From an uncultured Mycolicibacterium sp. (GTDB lineage: Bacteria; Actinomycetota; Actinomycetes; Mycobacteriales; Mycobacteriaceae), in NCBI GenBank assembly GCA_945957405.1, contig CAMFLL010000008.1, positions 1-47,568 of the forward strand: a stretch of 47,568 bases of DNA, read 5' to 3'. This document shows, piece after piece, positions 25,892 to 33,857 of the stretch. Positions within the stretch are counted from its first letter, which is position 1, and each line of letters starts with the position of its first letter. The position numbers and the translations under genes were made by a program. The notes under the pieces were generated by a model, which was not told the origin of the DNA, ran no database searches, and was given only the letters and a program-made list of their open reading frames with translations.

Positions 25892-27421
25892 TCAGTCGGT
25901 GGTGTGGATCTGGTCGACGACGATGGTGTAGTTGGCTCCGAGGTCCCACTTCATGTTTTCGGCGAGGCCGTGGGTTTGGCCCATGGCGGCGATTGGAATG
26001 GTGATGCCGTCCTCCTGCATGACCGCCAGGGCCTCCTGGTACAGCTTCTTGCGCGCGTCGAGATCGTTTGCCGCGAAAGCTTGTTTGACGATGTCGCTGT
26101 AGCGTTCGTCGCAGCCGCCCTGTTGGGTGCCTTCCTCACACATGTACGACTCCAGCACGCCCGACGCTGTGAAGGTGACGCTGTTGCGTACGGTCATGGT
26201 CAGGTCGTCCATCGCAGTGAACGAGGCCGGGTCGCGGCCGCCGTGTTCGCGGGCGCCGTTGACCTTCGTGCGCCAAGTCACCTCGTCGTCGAAGTTGGGG
26301 GTGACGTCGAAGCCGACATTGCGCAGCATTGCCGCGATGGCCTGATGGCTCTCCGCGGCCCGCGTCCAGCGGTCCGCCGCGCCGATCGAGATTTTGGTGC
26401 CGACGGCGTTGGCCTCCTGGAGGAGCTGCCGTGCCCGGTCGGGATCGAACTGCGCGTCTTTGAGATCCGGGTTGTAGCCAAACACCGCGGGGATGATCGG
26501 CTGACCGTTCGGCAGCTCGGCCTGGCCTTGATAGATGCCGTCGATGATCTCGTTCAGGTCGAGTGCATGGGTGACCGCTTCGCGCACCTTCGGATTGGCG
26601 AGTGGATAGCCGTCGAAGAACTTCACCCGCAACAGCAGCACCGACGAGCGCGCCGCGCTCACTTGATTGGGCACTTGGTCAGTGCTGGTGCCCGGCGGCA
26701 AATCTTGGGCGACGTCCACTTCGCCGGAGGCGAGCATGTTGATGCGGACGCTGGCCTCCGGGCGGAAGAACCAGGTGATCTCGTCGTATTCGCCCTTGGT
26801 GCCCCAGTAGTCGTCGTTGCGTGGGAACGTGAGCTGCTGGCCGCGCTGCCATTCGCCCCACTTGTACGGACCGGTACCGACCATCGAGTCGGCCAGGCTG
26901 CCGTCGGCCACACGTTCGGACGGCGCAATGATGGGGCGGGACAGGATGAACGGAAGCTCGGGATTCTGACCCTCGGTCAGTATCCGCACGGTGTGCGGGT
27001 CGATCGGCTCGGCGCCGGAGATACCCAGGGCTGCAGACTGTTTGGTTTCGACAGCCTTATTGAGCGATGCGGCGACGTCCTCGGAGTCGAAGTCGGTTCC
27101 GTCGTGGAACTTGACTCCTTCGCGTAGATGTACGACGAAGGAGTCCCCATCCATCTCCCATTTGGTTGCCAGCACGGGCACGACGGTGCCGTCGTTCTCG
27201 ATGCGCGTGAGGGTCTCATAGATGTTGTAGGCGATCACCTCGGCCGGCAGCTCCTCAGATGAGAGCATGTCGATCGAAGACGGCTCGCCGGCGACTGCGA
27301 CCCGCAGTCCGGGGCCTTCGCCGCCGGCGCTACTGCTGCCGTCGCGGGAACCGCACGACACAGCGGAAAAGGCGAGAACAGAACACAATACGCCGACGGC
27401 CAGGCGGGTGAGCTGCTTCAC
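25892..27421 (-). CDS. ABC importer solute-binding lipoprotein, family 5
   Basis: 509 residues from GTG 27421, with AAGAAGG seven bases upstream; the ORF-track start at 27475 would spoil the signal peptide. The lipoprotein signal MKQLTRLAVGVLCSVLAFSAVSC is clear. The family-5 pattern follows: AYNIYETLTRIENDGTVVPVLATKWEMDGDSFVVHLREGVKFHDGTDFDSEDVAASLN and VREAVTHALDLNEI. Such proteins bind peptides, nickel chelates, oligosaccharides or other polar compounds; the catabolic genes downstream argue for a carboxylic acid rather than a peptide. It is the first gene of the operon, and an operator-like inverted repeat lies 59 nt upstream. Confidence 0.94.
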   Translation of the reverse strand: MKQLTRLAVGVLCSVLAFSAVSCGSRDGSSSAGGEGPGLRVAVAGEPSSIDMLSSEELPAEVIAYNIYETLTRIENDGTVVPVLATKWEMDGDSFVVHLREGVKFHDGTDFDSEDVAASLNKAVETKQSAALGISGAEPIDPHTVRILTEGQNPELPFILSRPIIAPSERVADGSLADSMVGTGPYKWGEWQRGQQLTFPRNDDYWGTKGEYDEITWFFRPEASVRINMLASGEVDVAQDLPPGTSTDQVPNQVSAARSSVLLLRVKFFDGYPLANPKVREAVTHALDLNEIIDGIYQGQAELPNGQPIIPAVFGYNPDLKDAQFDPDRARQLLQEANAVGTKISIGAADRWTRAAESHQAIAAMLRNVGFDVTPNFDDEVTWRTKVNGAREHGGRDPASFTAMDDLTMTVRNSVTFTASGVLESYMCEEGTQQGGCDERYSDIVKQAFAANDLDARKKLYQEALAVMQEDGITIPIAAMGQTHGLAENMKWDLGANYTIVVDQIHTTD

Positions 27422-27457
27422 AAGTGACCCTTCTTTGTGACCGAAATCTCGAGCACT

Positions 27458-27490
27458 TGGTCTGCTACCATACAAGCTGCTGTCTGACAG
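27458..27490. promoter_or_regulatory. Putative GntR operators upstream of the ABC importer operon
   Basis: Two inverted repeats lie close together: TGGT-N5-ACCA (27458-27470) and CTGTC-T-GACAG (27480-27490). Both resemble the TGGTCNGACCA-like sites of FadR/FCD-type GntR proteins. The core TCTGACAG recurs upstream of the gntR gene itself (28337-28347). The distance to the binding-protein start suits repression at a promoter. Confidence 0.5.
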
Positions 27491-27625
27491 GACAAGAGGC
27501 GCCGACAGGAAATCGTCCTCGGACAGCGATGTGCCTCACCGCGGCGTCATGAAGGCCAAATGTGTGCCATATAGGGCACTTTCGCCTGAATTGCCCGACA
27601 AGTCTGCCGGGAGCGTGTCGTGGAG

Positions 27626-28315
27626 TCAGTCCGCGGTGCGCTCGAGGGCGTCTATTGCGGCTCGGGCCGCAGCCCGTACGTGCGCCACGAGCAGAGCGGC
27701 GACCTCCTCGCCGTCATGACGCGCGATCGCCGCGACGATCTCGATCAGTTCCTCGGAGGATCGATGGCGCCGACTTGCGCTGGAGAGTGACAGACTTCGT
27801 AACAGAGTAATCCGCCGATGCAACATGCCGACCATGTGCTGCAGTTCAGGATTGCGGGCACCCCGGAACAACAGCTCATAGAACTCGGTTCCGACGGCCA
27901 GCTGGGCCGCCGCGTCATCGACTGCAGCCGTACCGCGCTCGGCGATCTCGCGTAGGCGGTCTATCTCGTCATCGGTCGCCCGCTCGACAAAACGGCGTCC
28001 TGCCAGCGCTTCGAGCGCCGCGCGGATGTCGTAGATGCGTTCGGCCTCCTCGACGCCTAAGCGGACAACGGTGCTACCACGCCCAGGGATCGAGACGATC
28101 AGGCCCTCGGTTTCGAGTTGGCGTAGCGCCTCGCGTACGGACGCCCTACTCGCCCCGGTGGCGTCGCAAAGCTCGCGCTCTACGAGGAGTTCTCCCGGCT
28201 GGAAACGCTGGGCGGTGATCGCTTCGCGAATCAGACCGGCTACTTGATCACGAACGAGAGAGACTCGCTGGACGGACCGGCCAGCGAAAGCGGTTTCCAG
28301 GTCGGACTGACCCAC
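27626..28315 (-). CDS. GntR-family regulator, FCD branch
   Basis: 229 residues from GTG 28315, with AGAAGGGG upstream; the ORF-track extension to 28537 is not protein-like. The DNA-binding part reads VRDQVAGLIREAITAQRFQPGELLVERELCDATGASRASVREALRQLETEGLI, then the wing IPGRGSTVV. The FCD domain follows with IYDIRAALEALAGRRFVE, VGTEFYELLFRGARNPELQHMV and a C-terminal SSEELIEIVAAIARHDGEEVAALLVAHV with the expected late histidines. It precedes the importer/CoA operon on the same strand, and the TCTGACAG motif lies before both genes. It probably represses itself and the operon until the substrate or its CoA product appears. Confidence 0.92.
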   Translation of the reverse strand: MGQSDLETAFAGRSVQRVSLVRDQVAGLIREAITAQRFQPGELLVERELCDATGASRASVREALRQLETEGLIVSIPGRGSTVVRLGVEEAERIYDIRAALEALAGRRFVERATDDEIDRLREIAERGTAAVDDAAAQLAVGTEFYELLFRGARNPELQHMVGMLHRRITLLRSLSLSSASRRHRSSEELIEIVAAIARHDGEEVAALLVAHVRAAARAAIDALERTAD

Positions 28316-28336
28316 GGCACCCCTTCTGTCGTATGC

Positions 28337-28347
28337 TGGTCTGACAG
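28337..28347. promoter_or_regulatory. Putative autoregulatory GntR operator
   Basis: TGGTCTGACAG lies 22 nt upstream of the gntR GTG start and shares TCTGACAG with the site before the importer operon at 27480-27490. It is a near-palindrome of the TGGTCNGACCA type. Confidence 0.5.
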
Positions 28348-28848
28348 CCGAATAGCAGACATCATAGATGAGCCTACAGATGAACGGTGATTTGCGCATC
28401 CCAATAGGCGAAAGGATCGTTGCTGTTGCACACGTAGGGCCTCTACGCAAGCCTGTCCGTGCGCATGACATTGCTCGCCGATTACCGGGACGTATGCGAC
28501 GACTTCGCCCAGCGAGGTGATCGTTGGCTACCTGCAAGGCCGATTCGGTTTATCGCAGGGTATTTGCTGGCGCAGCTCCGTGTCTCAGGATGAAGAGTCG
28601 AGGGAGGCGAAAATGATTGCAACCGCGCTTCGGTAAGCCGCCCCACCAGAGTGTGGTCGCGTGCGCGTGCCGGGGCGATCTATGGGTGGCCGTCGGCCAC
28701 TGCCCACAATGATTCGAAAATTTGCTTGCTGGTATTTGGACCGGTGTCTGGGGCCGCGGGCCAGGTGCAAGCCGAACTGCACGCCGGCGGATGTCGTAGG
28801 ACCTGAGGCGATGCGCGTGTGGAGGAAACCGAACGAAAGGAGTCGCAA
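28348..28848. other. Divergent intergenic region between gntR and the SDR gene
   Basis: About 500 bp with no supported gene. One 42-codon ORF on the plus strand (28465-28593, starting MTLLADYRDVCDDF) has coding-like third-base GC (about 62%) but no ribosome site and no recognisable family; it could be a gene remnant. The 107-residue minus-strand ORF at 28550-28873 runs into the SDR gene and looks random. No strong hairpin was seen. Confidence 0.4.
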
Positions 28849-29571
28849 ATGCTCGAGGGGTACGTCGTTGCAACGACGGGTGCTAGTGCTGGAATCGGTC
28901 AGGCCACCGCGCGAGCACTCGCGCAACGCGGCGCCAAAGTCGTACTCGGCGCTCGGCGAACGGATCGGCTCGCCGAACTGGTGGACGAACTCGGGGCCGA
29001 CAACGCCTTGGCCGTCGAGATGGATGTGCGCAATCCGGCCGACGGTGAAAAGCTTGTCCGAGCCGCCGTTGACACGTTTGGCGCGATCAACGGGCTGATA
29101 GCAAATGCTGGGGTGGGCTATTACGGAAGCATTCTCGACCATTGTGACGAGCGGATCGTCGAGATGATCGATACCAACATCGCCGGGACGGTGTGGCCGA
29201 TCCGTGCCGCGGTGAAGAGGATGCTTCCGCAGCGGTCCGGCGACATAGTTATTGTGAGCTCCGTAGCGGGGACTACGGGCCGAGGCAATGAGGCGGTCTA
29301 CGCCGCGACGAAGCATGCCCAGATGGGCCTCGCGAACGGTCTCGACCGTGAGCTTTACATGAACGGCATCCGAGTCACCGCCATCTGCCCGGGCGGAGTA
29401 GCTACCGAGTTTGCGATGCAGCCAGGCGGCGGTCGTACCCACAGCTCGCCGGAACTAGCGGATATGCTCACTGCAACTGACGTCGCTGAGGCGATCGCGT
29501 TCACGCTGGAGCAGCCGCGAAGCGTCCGCAGCTTGATCTATAGGCTGCGCGGTGCCACCGAAGAAGAATAA
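28849..29571 (+). CDS. Short-chain dehydrogenase/reductase
   Basis: 240 residues from ATG 28849, preceded by AAAGGAG at good spacing, so the track start at 28819 is not used. Classical SDR motifs are present: TGASAGIGQATARAL for the cofactor (with an Arg-Arg after the second strand suggesting NADP), NAGVGYYG, IVIVSSVAG with the catalytic Ser and VYAATKHA with Tyr and Lys. The segment CPGGVATEF follows the usual PG motif. It converts a hydroxyl to a carbonyl or back; the substrate is unknown. The gene is convergent with the acid-sugar kinase gene, 88 bp apart, and may act in the same pathway. Confidence 0.92.
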   Translation: MLEGYVVATTGASAGIGQATARALAQRGAKVVLGARRTDRLAELVDELGADNALAVEMDVRNPADGEKLVRAAVDTFGAINGLIANAGVGYYGSILDHCDERIVEMIDTNIAGTVWPIRAAVKRMLPQRSGDIVIVSSVAGTTGRGNEAVYAATKHAQMGLANGLDRELYMNGIRVTAICPGGVATEFAMQPGGGRTHSSPELADMLTATDVAEAIAFTLEQPRSVRSLIYRLRGATEEE

Positions 29572-29659
29572 TCCATTAAAGCAGTCGACCAACGGCGCTT
29601 CACAGTTCGCACAACCTCTTACGGGATTGCATTGCATCGCAAGCTGATCGCTTACGGGA

Positions 29660-31105
29660 TCATTGCTCGAGCCGCTGCACTACTTCGGCCAGTGCGTCGG
29701 GGTCGCCAACATTTCCGGGGAACACAATGAACGGAACTCCTGATGCGATCCCGCCCGTAGGCAGCCATGCCGAGACGATGCCAGGAAGCATCGAACCTTG
29801 CACCCAAGCACGTGATATCCCGAGCTTAGTGGCGACGTCTGATGAGGTGATTCCGCCCTTCGCAAGGATGTAACGAAGATCCGTTTGCTCGGCTGCGATT
29901 CGAGCGATTCTGCTGGTTGCTGCGCTCACGCCTCGCGCAATCTGGAGACTGTCCTCGCCATCTCTGCCACGTTGTAGCTGGCGGGTGGTTTGCAGGACAA
30001 CAGTTTCGGTGCGAAGAGACTGGACTACCTGCGCAGCGACGGTGTCTACATACTGGTCGCCACCGAACGTCAGCACATCCGACACGTCGAGTTCGATGAC
30101 CTTCAGACAAAGGCGCTCGTGCAGGATAGCGAGCTGTCGTGAAGTGACGGGTACATGCGAGCCTACGACGATCAAGCCGTTGCTCAATGAGGTTCGTCCG
30201 GCGAGCAATTCAGAGGGGATGATCGGCGGTGCGGCGGACTGGCCGAGGTAAGCGCGAACAAAGCTGGGGCCGACTCGACACACGAACTGACGTCCGCCCG
30301 CTTCGGTCACCCGAAGGGCCTGTATCAATACCCGAAGATCGTTATCGGTGACCGCATCGACGACGACGACTCCACCAAGCTGGATGCGGAGCAGTCGATC
30401 GGCGAGCATTGATGGGCCGCCGACGCGGATGTCGACTATGGTGAAGCGCTCGACGTGGTCGGCAGGCACTCGCCCAAGGGTCTTCTCCTCGACCCACTGC
30501 GCAAGGTTGGACTGGGCAAATCCAAAGGACTCGTCGAGGGCGAATTGACTGGCCCCAACTGGTATGTAACTGCTGTTTGGAATCCGGACCCAGTGGTCGG
30601 AGTTGACGGTGATTCGGCCGGCATCTATGTAGGCAGGAAGGACAATCACACCATCGGTGACTAGTCCGCGGGAGGCGAGGACCTCGGTGATCGTGTCCGT
30701 CTCCAGTGGAAAGTGTCCGCGCAGGGTCGAGTCCGACCTGCTTGCGAAGGTCAAGCGCACGCCGGCGTCAGCCGCTGCGTCGATGCAGCGCTCGGTGATC
30801 GTGCGGATCCTGTCCGCGGCGACGACTTCACTGAGACTTCGGGTATTGGTGAGCACGAAGAATCCAGTGGTGGGCCGCTCCAGCGCCCACCTTATGTCGT
30901 CAGGTTCCCAGGAGGTGAGCACGGGAACATCGGCGACCGCCTGTGTACCTGTCGGGTCATCATCCAAGACCACCAGACGTCGGTCAGGGTCGGCTAGCTT
31001 CGCCATTTCAACGACGGATACAGAGCGCTCTGCCGGCAAGCTGCCGATCAACGTATCGCGGTGCACCTCGATCTGAGGGTCGTGTCCCTCGGCTCTCGGT
31101 CCCAT
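29660..31105 (-). CDS. Four-carbon acid sugar kinase family protein (DUF1537)
   Basis: 481 residues, within the size of the DUF1537 kinases. The N-terminal substrate domain has VVLDDDPTGTQAVADVPVLTSW and TFASRSDSTLRGHFPLETD, both diagnostic. The C-terminal nucleotide domain has IARIAAEQTDLRYILAKGGITSSDVATKLGI and FPGNVGDPDAL. Characterised members phosphorylate D-threonate, L-threonate/erythronate or 3-oxo-tetronate on O4. The N-terminal DTLIGSLP segment supports the ATG at 31105. It diverges from a GntR/UTRA gene, beyond which lie an importer and a DenD-like dehydrogenase. That matches the start of an erythronate-type pathway, but the aldolase and isomerase normally next to it are not in the window. 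Confidence 0.93.
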   Translation of the reverse strand: MGPRAEGHDPQIEVHRDTLIGSLPAERSVSVVEMAKLADPDRRLVVLDDDPTGTQAVADVPVLTSWEPDDIRWALERPTTGFFVLTNTRSLSEVVAADRIRTITERCIDAAADAGVRLTFASRSDSTLRGHFPLETDTITEVLASRGLVTDGVIVLPAYIDAGRITVNSDHWVRIPNSSYIPVGASQFALDESFGFAQSNLAQWVEEKTLGRVPADHVERFTIVDIRVGGPSMLADRLLRIQLGGVVVVDAVTDNDLRVLIQALRVTEAGGRQFVCRVGPSFVRAYLGQSAAPPIIPSELLAGRTSLSNGLIVVGSHVPVTSRQLAILHERLCLKVIELDVSDVLTFGGDQYVDTVAAQVVQSLRTETVVLQTTRQLQRGRDGEDSLQIARGVSAATSRIARIAAEQTDLRYILAKGGITSSDVATKLGISRAWVQGSMLPGIVSAWLPTGGIASGVPFIVFPGNVGDPDALAEVVQRLEQ

Positions 31106-31311
31106 GCCTATCAGCTGTCCCGGTACGTGGTCTTGATTGATCGGGTGGGGTGCACGGTTACCCTCTTCTCTTGTTAACCAGAACTTCCGACAGTTCGACG
31201 TGTCTGGTGAGTCGGCCGTTCAATAGGTCTCGCCTCACGATGTCCGCAACCGATCGACCAAGACCTGTGAGACAGTTGATCCTTTATAGCTTCTACCAGT
31301 CGGAGTGTGAA

Positions 31312-32091
31312 ATGCGCGAGATGCGTGGCCTCCCAGCATATCAGCGCATCGCGCTTGTCCTGGAGTCCAAGATTTCATGTCGGGAGTGGGAGCCCGGTCA
31401 GAAGATTCCCGCCGAAGCCGACCTGGCTGCCGAGTACGGAGTCAGTGTCATGACGGCGCGACAGGCCCTGAGCGTCCTTGCTTCGGATGGCTTGCTTGAG
31501 CGCCGACAAGGCCATGGCACCTTCGTCGCTTTGACTCCCGACCGACCACGCGCGCCCAAGACCGTCAACCTATCGGCGTCGATCTCCGAAGCTACGCACG
31601 AGACCCAAACTGTGCCGGCGCAACTGATCGACGCCGAACCAGTGCGAGGACCGAAGTGGGTTTTCGACGCGCTTGGCTTGAGCGATCAGGATGCCGTGAC
31701 CAGGGTTCGCCGCATCCGCGTGTCGCCTGAGGGGCCCCTGTCATACACGATCAGCTACATGTCGGAGTTGTTTGGGAGCAGCTTGACGGCCAAGGACCTG
31801 CGTGAAGACAGCCTCGTGGGCCGGCTAGAGAAAAGGCACCATCTGCACTTCCCGCGTGCGATACAAACCATACAGGCGACCGTGGCGGATCCTGAATCCG
31901 CGAAGGCACTCGAGGTGGCCATCGGCACACCGTTGATGCTTGTTGAGCGCTCGTATCAACTTGAGGCGGGGAAAGTCGGGTACATATCGGTCGCGCGATA
32001 TCCCAGCAATTTGTTCCACTTCCGTCTGTCACTGACCAGGGACAGTCCGAGCATTGAGGACTGGAGCGTTGCCGGTAGCACCACGCGCTGA
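31312..32091 (+). CDS. GntR-family regulator, HutC/UTRA branch
   Basis: 259 residues from ATG 31312, with GGAGTG upstream. The winged helix reads YQRIALVLESKISCREWEPGQKIPAEADLAAEYGVSVMTARQALSVLASDGLLERRQGHGTFVA, followed by a UTRA effector domain (VTRVRRIRVSPEGPLSYTISYM, later GTPLMLVERSYQL). UTRA regulators respond to sugars, sugar phosphates or acids, which suits the acid-sugar genes on both sides. It lies between the divergent kinase gene and the PhyH-importer-DenD operon and probably represses both. The CTAG-rich repeat at 32404 is the best operator candidate. Confidence 0.92.
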   Translation: MREMRGLPAYQRIALVLESKISCREWEPGQKIPAEADLAAEYGVSVMTARQALSVLASDGLLERRQGHGTFVALTPDRPRAPKTVNLSASISEATHETQTVPAQLIDAEPVRGPKWVFDALGLSDQDAVTRVRRIRVSPEGPLSYTISYMSELFGSSLTAKDLREDSLVGRLEKRHHLHFPRAIQTIQATVADPESAKALEVAIGTPLMLVERSYQLEAGKVGYISVARYPSNLFHFRLSLTRDSPSIEDWSVAGSTTR

Positions 32092-32403
32092 TTCGTCGTT
32101 CAAGACAGTGGCATCAGCATCCTCTTCATCGAAGAGTCCAGTGCTCCAGCTCATCAAACTCAGAGGAGACCGTCAGCGCGCAGTCTCCGTATAAGCGCAC
32201 ACCACCTCTCATCGCATCTACATCCCTCAGCTGTGGCCGCAGCCAACGCAAAGGGTGGAAAAGTAAACAATAGTAGTGAGTTTTCCTCCGCGCCAAGGTG
32301 TTCGATGCAGCTGCTGCGCCGTGCGCGGGCACGAGTCCTTTGACGTCCGAGCAACGTGTTTCGCCGAATCGTTGCCCGGTTGACCGGCGTAGAGTATCGT
32401 CAA
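32092..32403. other. Intergenic region after the UTRA regulator
   Basis: No supported gene is visible. A small AT-rich hairpin CTCTTC-ATC-GAAGAG (32122-32136), 30 nt after the regulator stop, may help end its transcript. The 93-residue minus-strand ORF across this stretch has no recognisable features. Confidence 0.4.
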
Positions 32404-32431
32404 ACATCTAGCTAACTAGAGGACTAGATGT
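32404..32431. promoter_or_regulatory. CTAG-repeat operator candidate before the PhyH gene
   Basis: An exact inverted repeat ACATCTAG ... CTAGATGT encloses a third CTAG, so the tetramer CTAG recurs every eight bases (32408, 32416, 32424). CTAG is normally rare in GC-rich genomes. It lies 51 nt before the GTG start of the PhyH gene. A related GACTAGATATATAG stands before the importer genes at 33775. The GntR/UTRA regulator encoded just upstream is the natural candidate to bind. Confidence 0.5.
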
Positions 32432-32482
32432 CCTTTCGGCGAAGTGTTTGAAGCTGTCGGTGTCGAAGTATGAGGAGATGGC

Positions 32483-33460
32483 GTGGTCGGCTTGACTGTT
32501 GAGCAGCTCGAATCGTTCAACCAGCAGGGATTCGTCGTGGTTGACGATGTGGTAGATCCCGAGGCGGACCTCGATCCGATCGTGCGTGAGTACGAGGGAG
32601 TGCTAGACAGGCTTGCGGACGACCTGTTCAAGTCCGGCGTCATTTCGTCGCGTTACGAAGGATTGTCGCTGTCGGAGCGATTGACTCGGGTATATGCCGA
32701 AAGCGGGCGCTCGCATCAACAGTGGTTCGACCCGAGCTTGCCGCAGACAGGTATCAAGGTCGATACCCCGATGTGGACGGGCCCTGCAATGTTTCGTTTG
32801 TTTCGCAACGAAGGTCTGCTCGACCGGTTGGAATCGTTATTGGGGTCGGAGATCATGTCGAACCCGGTGCAGCACGTGCGAATCAAGCCACCAGAACACT
32901 TGATGCCCGCGGCGGTGAAGGTGGGCAAGGGTGGCGGTGGTGCCACTCCGTGGCATCAGGACAACGGTGTGGTTACCGAGGATGCTGACGAAACCCAAAT
33001 CGTCACTGTGTGGCTTCCGTTGTTCGACGCCACTGTCGAGATGGGCTGCTTGAAGGTGGTTCCTGGTAGCCATCGGAATGGGCTGCTCAGCCACTGCCCG
33101 TCGCCGGAGAACGGCCAGATCTCGGTGCCTGGCAAGCTTTTTCATCCTGAGGCCGGTGTGCCGATACCGATGCGACGTGGTTCGGCGATCTTCATGCATC
33201 GCTGCACCCTGCATGCGTCGTTGCCTAATGTCAGCGATCAGGTGCGGTGGAGTTTGGACCTGCGGTTCCAGCCTGTCGGCCAACCGACTGGGCGCAGCAT
33301 GTTTCCCGGCTTCGTGACCAGGAGCCGACTGAATCCCGATACTGAGTTGCAGGATCCGCAGGCGTGGACCGAGATGTGGCTGCGTACGCGCCGTGAGCTT
33401 GCGACGCAGGAGCAACCACGATTCAACCGGTGGGACTCCGATGCCCCGGTCTGCGCCTGA
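32483..33460 (+). CDS. Phytanoyl-CoA dioxygenase (PhyH) family Fe(II)/2-oxoglutarate oxygenase
   Basis: 325 residues from GTG 32483, with GAGGAG six bases upstream. The double-stranded beta-helix iron site is visible: His158 and Asp160 in PWHQDNG, the distal His244 in CTLHASLPN, and the 2-oxoglutarate-binding Arg255 in QVRWSLDLRF. GCLKVVPGSHRNG is typical of PhyH members. The family hydroxylates or demethylates many small molecules (ectoine, phosphonates, amino-acid derivatives, acyl-CoAs), using O2 and 2-oxoglutarate and giving succinate and CO2. It precedes a peptide-type importer and a DenD-like dehydrogenase, so it probably modifies the imported substrate so it can enter an acid-sugar pathway. 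The substrate is unknown. Confidence 0.92.
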   Translation: MVGLTVEQLESFNQQGFVVVDDVVDPEADLDPIVREYEGVLDRLADDLFKSGVISSRYEGLSLSERLTRVYAESGRSHQQWFDPSLPQTGIKVDTPMWTGPAMFRLFRNEGLLDRLESLLGSEIMSNPVQHVRIKPPEHLMPAAVKVGKGGGGATPWHQDNGVVTEDADETQIVTVWLPLFDATVEMGCLKVVPGSHRNGLLSHCPSPENGQISVPGKLFHPEAGVPIPMRRGSAIFMHRCTLHASLPNVSDQVRWSLDLRFQPVGQPTGRSMFPGFVTRSRLNPDTELQDPQAWTEMWLRTRRELATQEQPRFNRWDSDAPVCA

Positions 33461-33774
33461 TATCGCGGGCAGGTGGCTGACACCGAGATGTGGTGTGTCG
33501 GCATTACGAATCGTTGTGGACAGGCAGCGCGCATGCAGCCGCTGATGGGGACAACAGTCCTATTCGAGCGGATGCCGAGTGAGCGACTATCCGGAATGCA
33601 CTGGTATCAAGGCGCCGGCGCGCTCCGGCGGGCTAGAGATCGAAGAACGTACGAATACTTCATGGCCGTTCCTTGCAAACACCAGCGAGTCCGCTCTGTT
33701 GAATTCTGTCACCTCTCTCACCGAACTCGACACCTGGACGGCGGGCGAAGCGGTAGCGTGACGTCCAACCGGGC
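33461..33774. other. Spacer between the PhyH gene and the importer genes
   Basis: Nearly 400 bp separate the PhyH stop from the binding-protein start. The middle holds the possible small gene at 33579-33761. The overlapping 110-residue ORF in another frame (33473-33805) looks random. The distal part carries the operator-like element at 33775 and a TTGACA hexamer at 33802-33807 that may belong to a promoter, although no convincing -10 box at normal spacing was found. Confidence 0.4.
33579..33761 (+). CDS. Possible small protein of unknown function (60 aa)
   Basis: A 60-codon frame from GTG 33579 to TGA 33761. About two thirds of its codons end in G or C, comparable to neighbouring genes, and the sequence has a natural-looking mix, ending LLNSVTSLTELDTWTAGEAVA. 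There is no strong ribosome site, signal peptide or recognised domain. It lies between the PhyH gene and the importer operon on the same strand. It could be a genuine small gene or the remains of a longer one. Confidence 0.3.
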   Translation: MSDYPECTGIKAPARSGGLEIEERTNTSWPFLANTSESALLNSVTSLTELDTWTAGEAVA

Positions 33775-33788
33775 GACTAGATATATAG
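33775..33788. promoter_or_regulatory. Operator-like element before the second ABC importer operon
   Basis: GACTAGATATATAG is a near-palindrome sharing GACTAGAT with the CTAG-repeat site before the PhyH gene. It lies 70 nt upstream of the binding-protein start and just before a TTGACA hexamer. A shared regulator, probably the GntR/UTRA protein, would tie the two transcription units together. Confidence 0.4.
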
Positions 33789-33857
33789 CCGAAACCCCGT
33801 ATTGACAACCACATTCGAGCACGCGGAACCAGCCAGATAACCCCAGAGGGATCAACG

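Noticed and set aside
25904-27127. Plus-strand 407-residue ORF opposite the binding-protein gene
   Set aside because: Exact antisense of a clear family-5 binding protein; long only because of high GC.
29618-29666. Short direct repeat CTTACGGGAT in the SDR-kinase convergent gap
   Set aside because: Ten-base repeat once only, no flanking mobile gene; probably chance.
32126-32407. Minus-strand 93-residue ORF in the gap after the UTRA regulator
   Set aside because: No ribosome site or family features; overlaps the operator-like repeat.
33473-33805. Plus-strand 110-residue ORF in the PhyH-importer spacer
   Set aside because: Less coding-like than the overlapping 60-residue frame and runs into the operator-like element.
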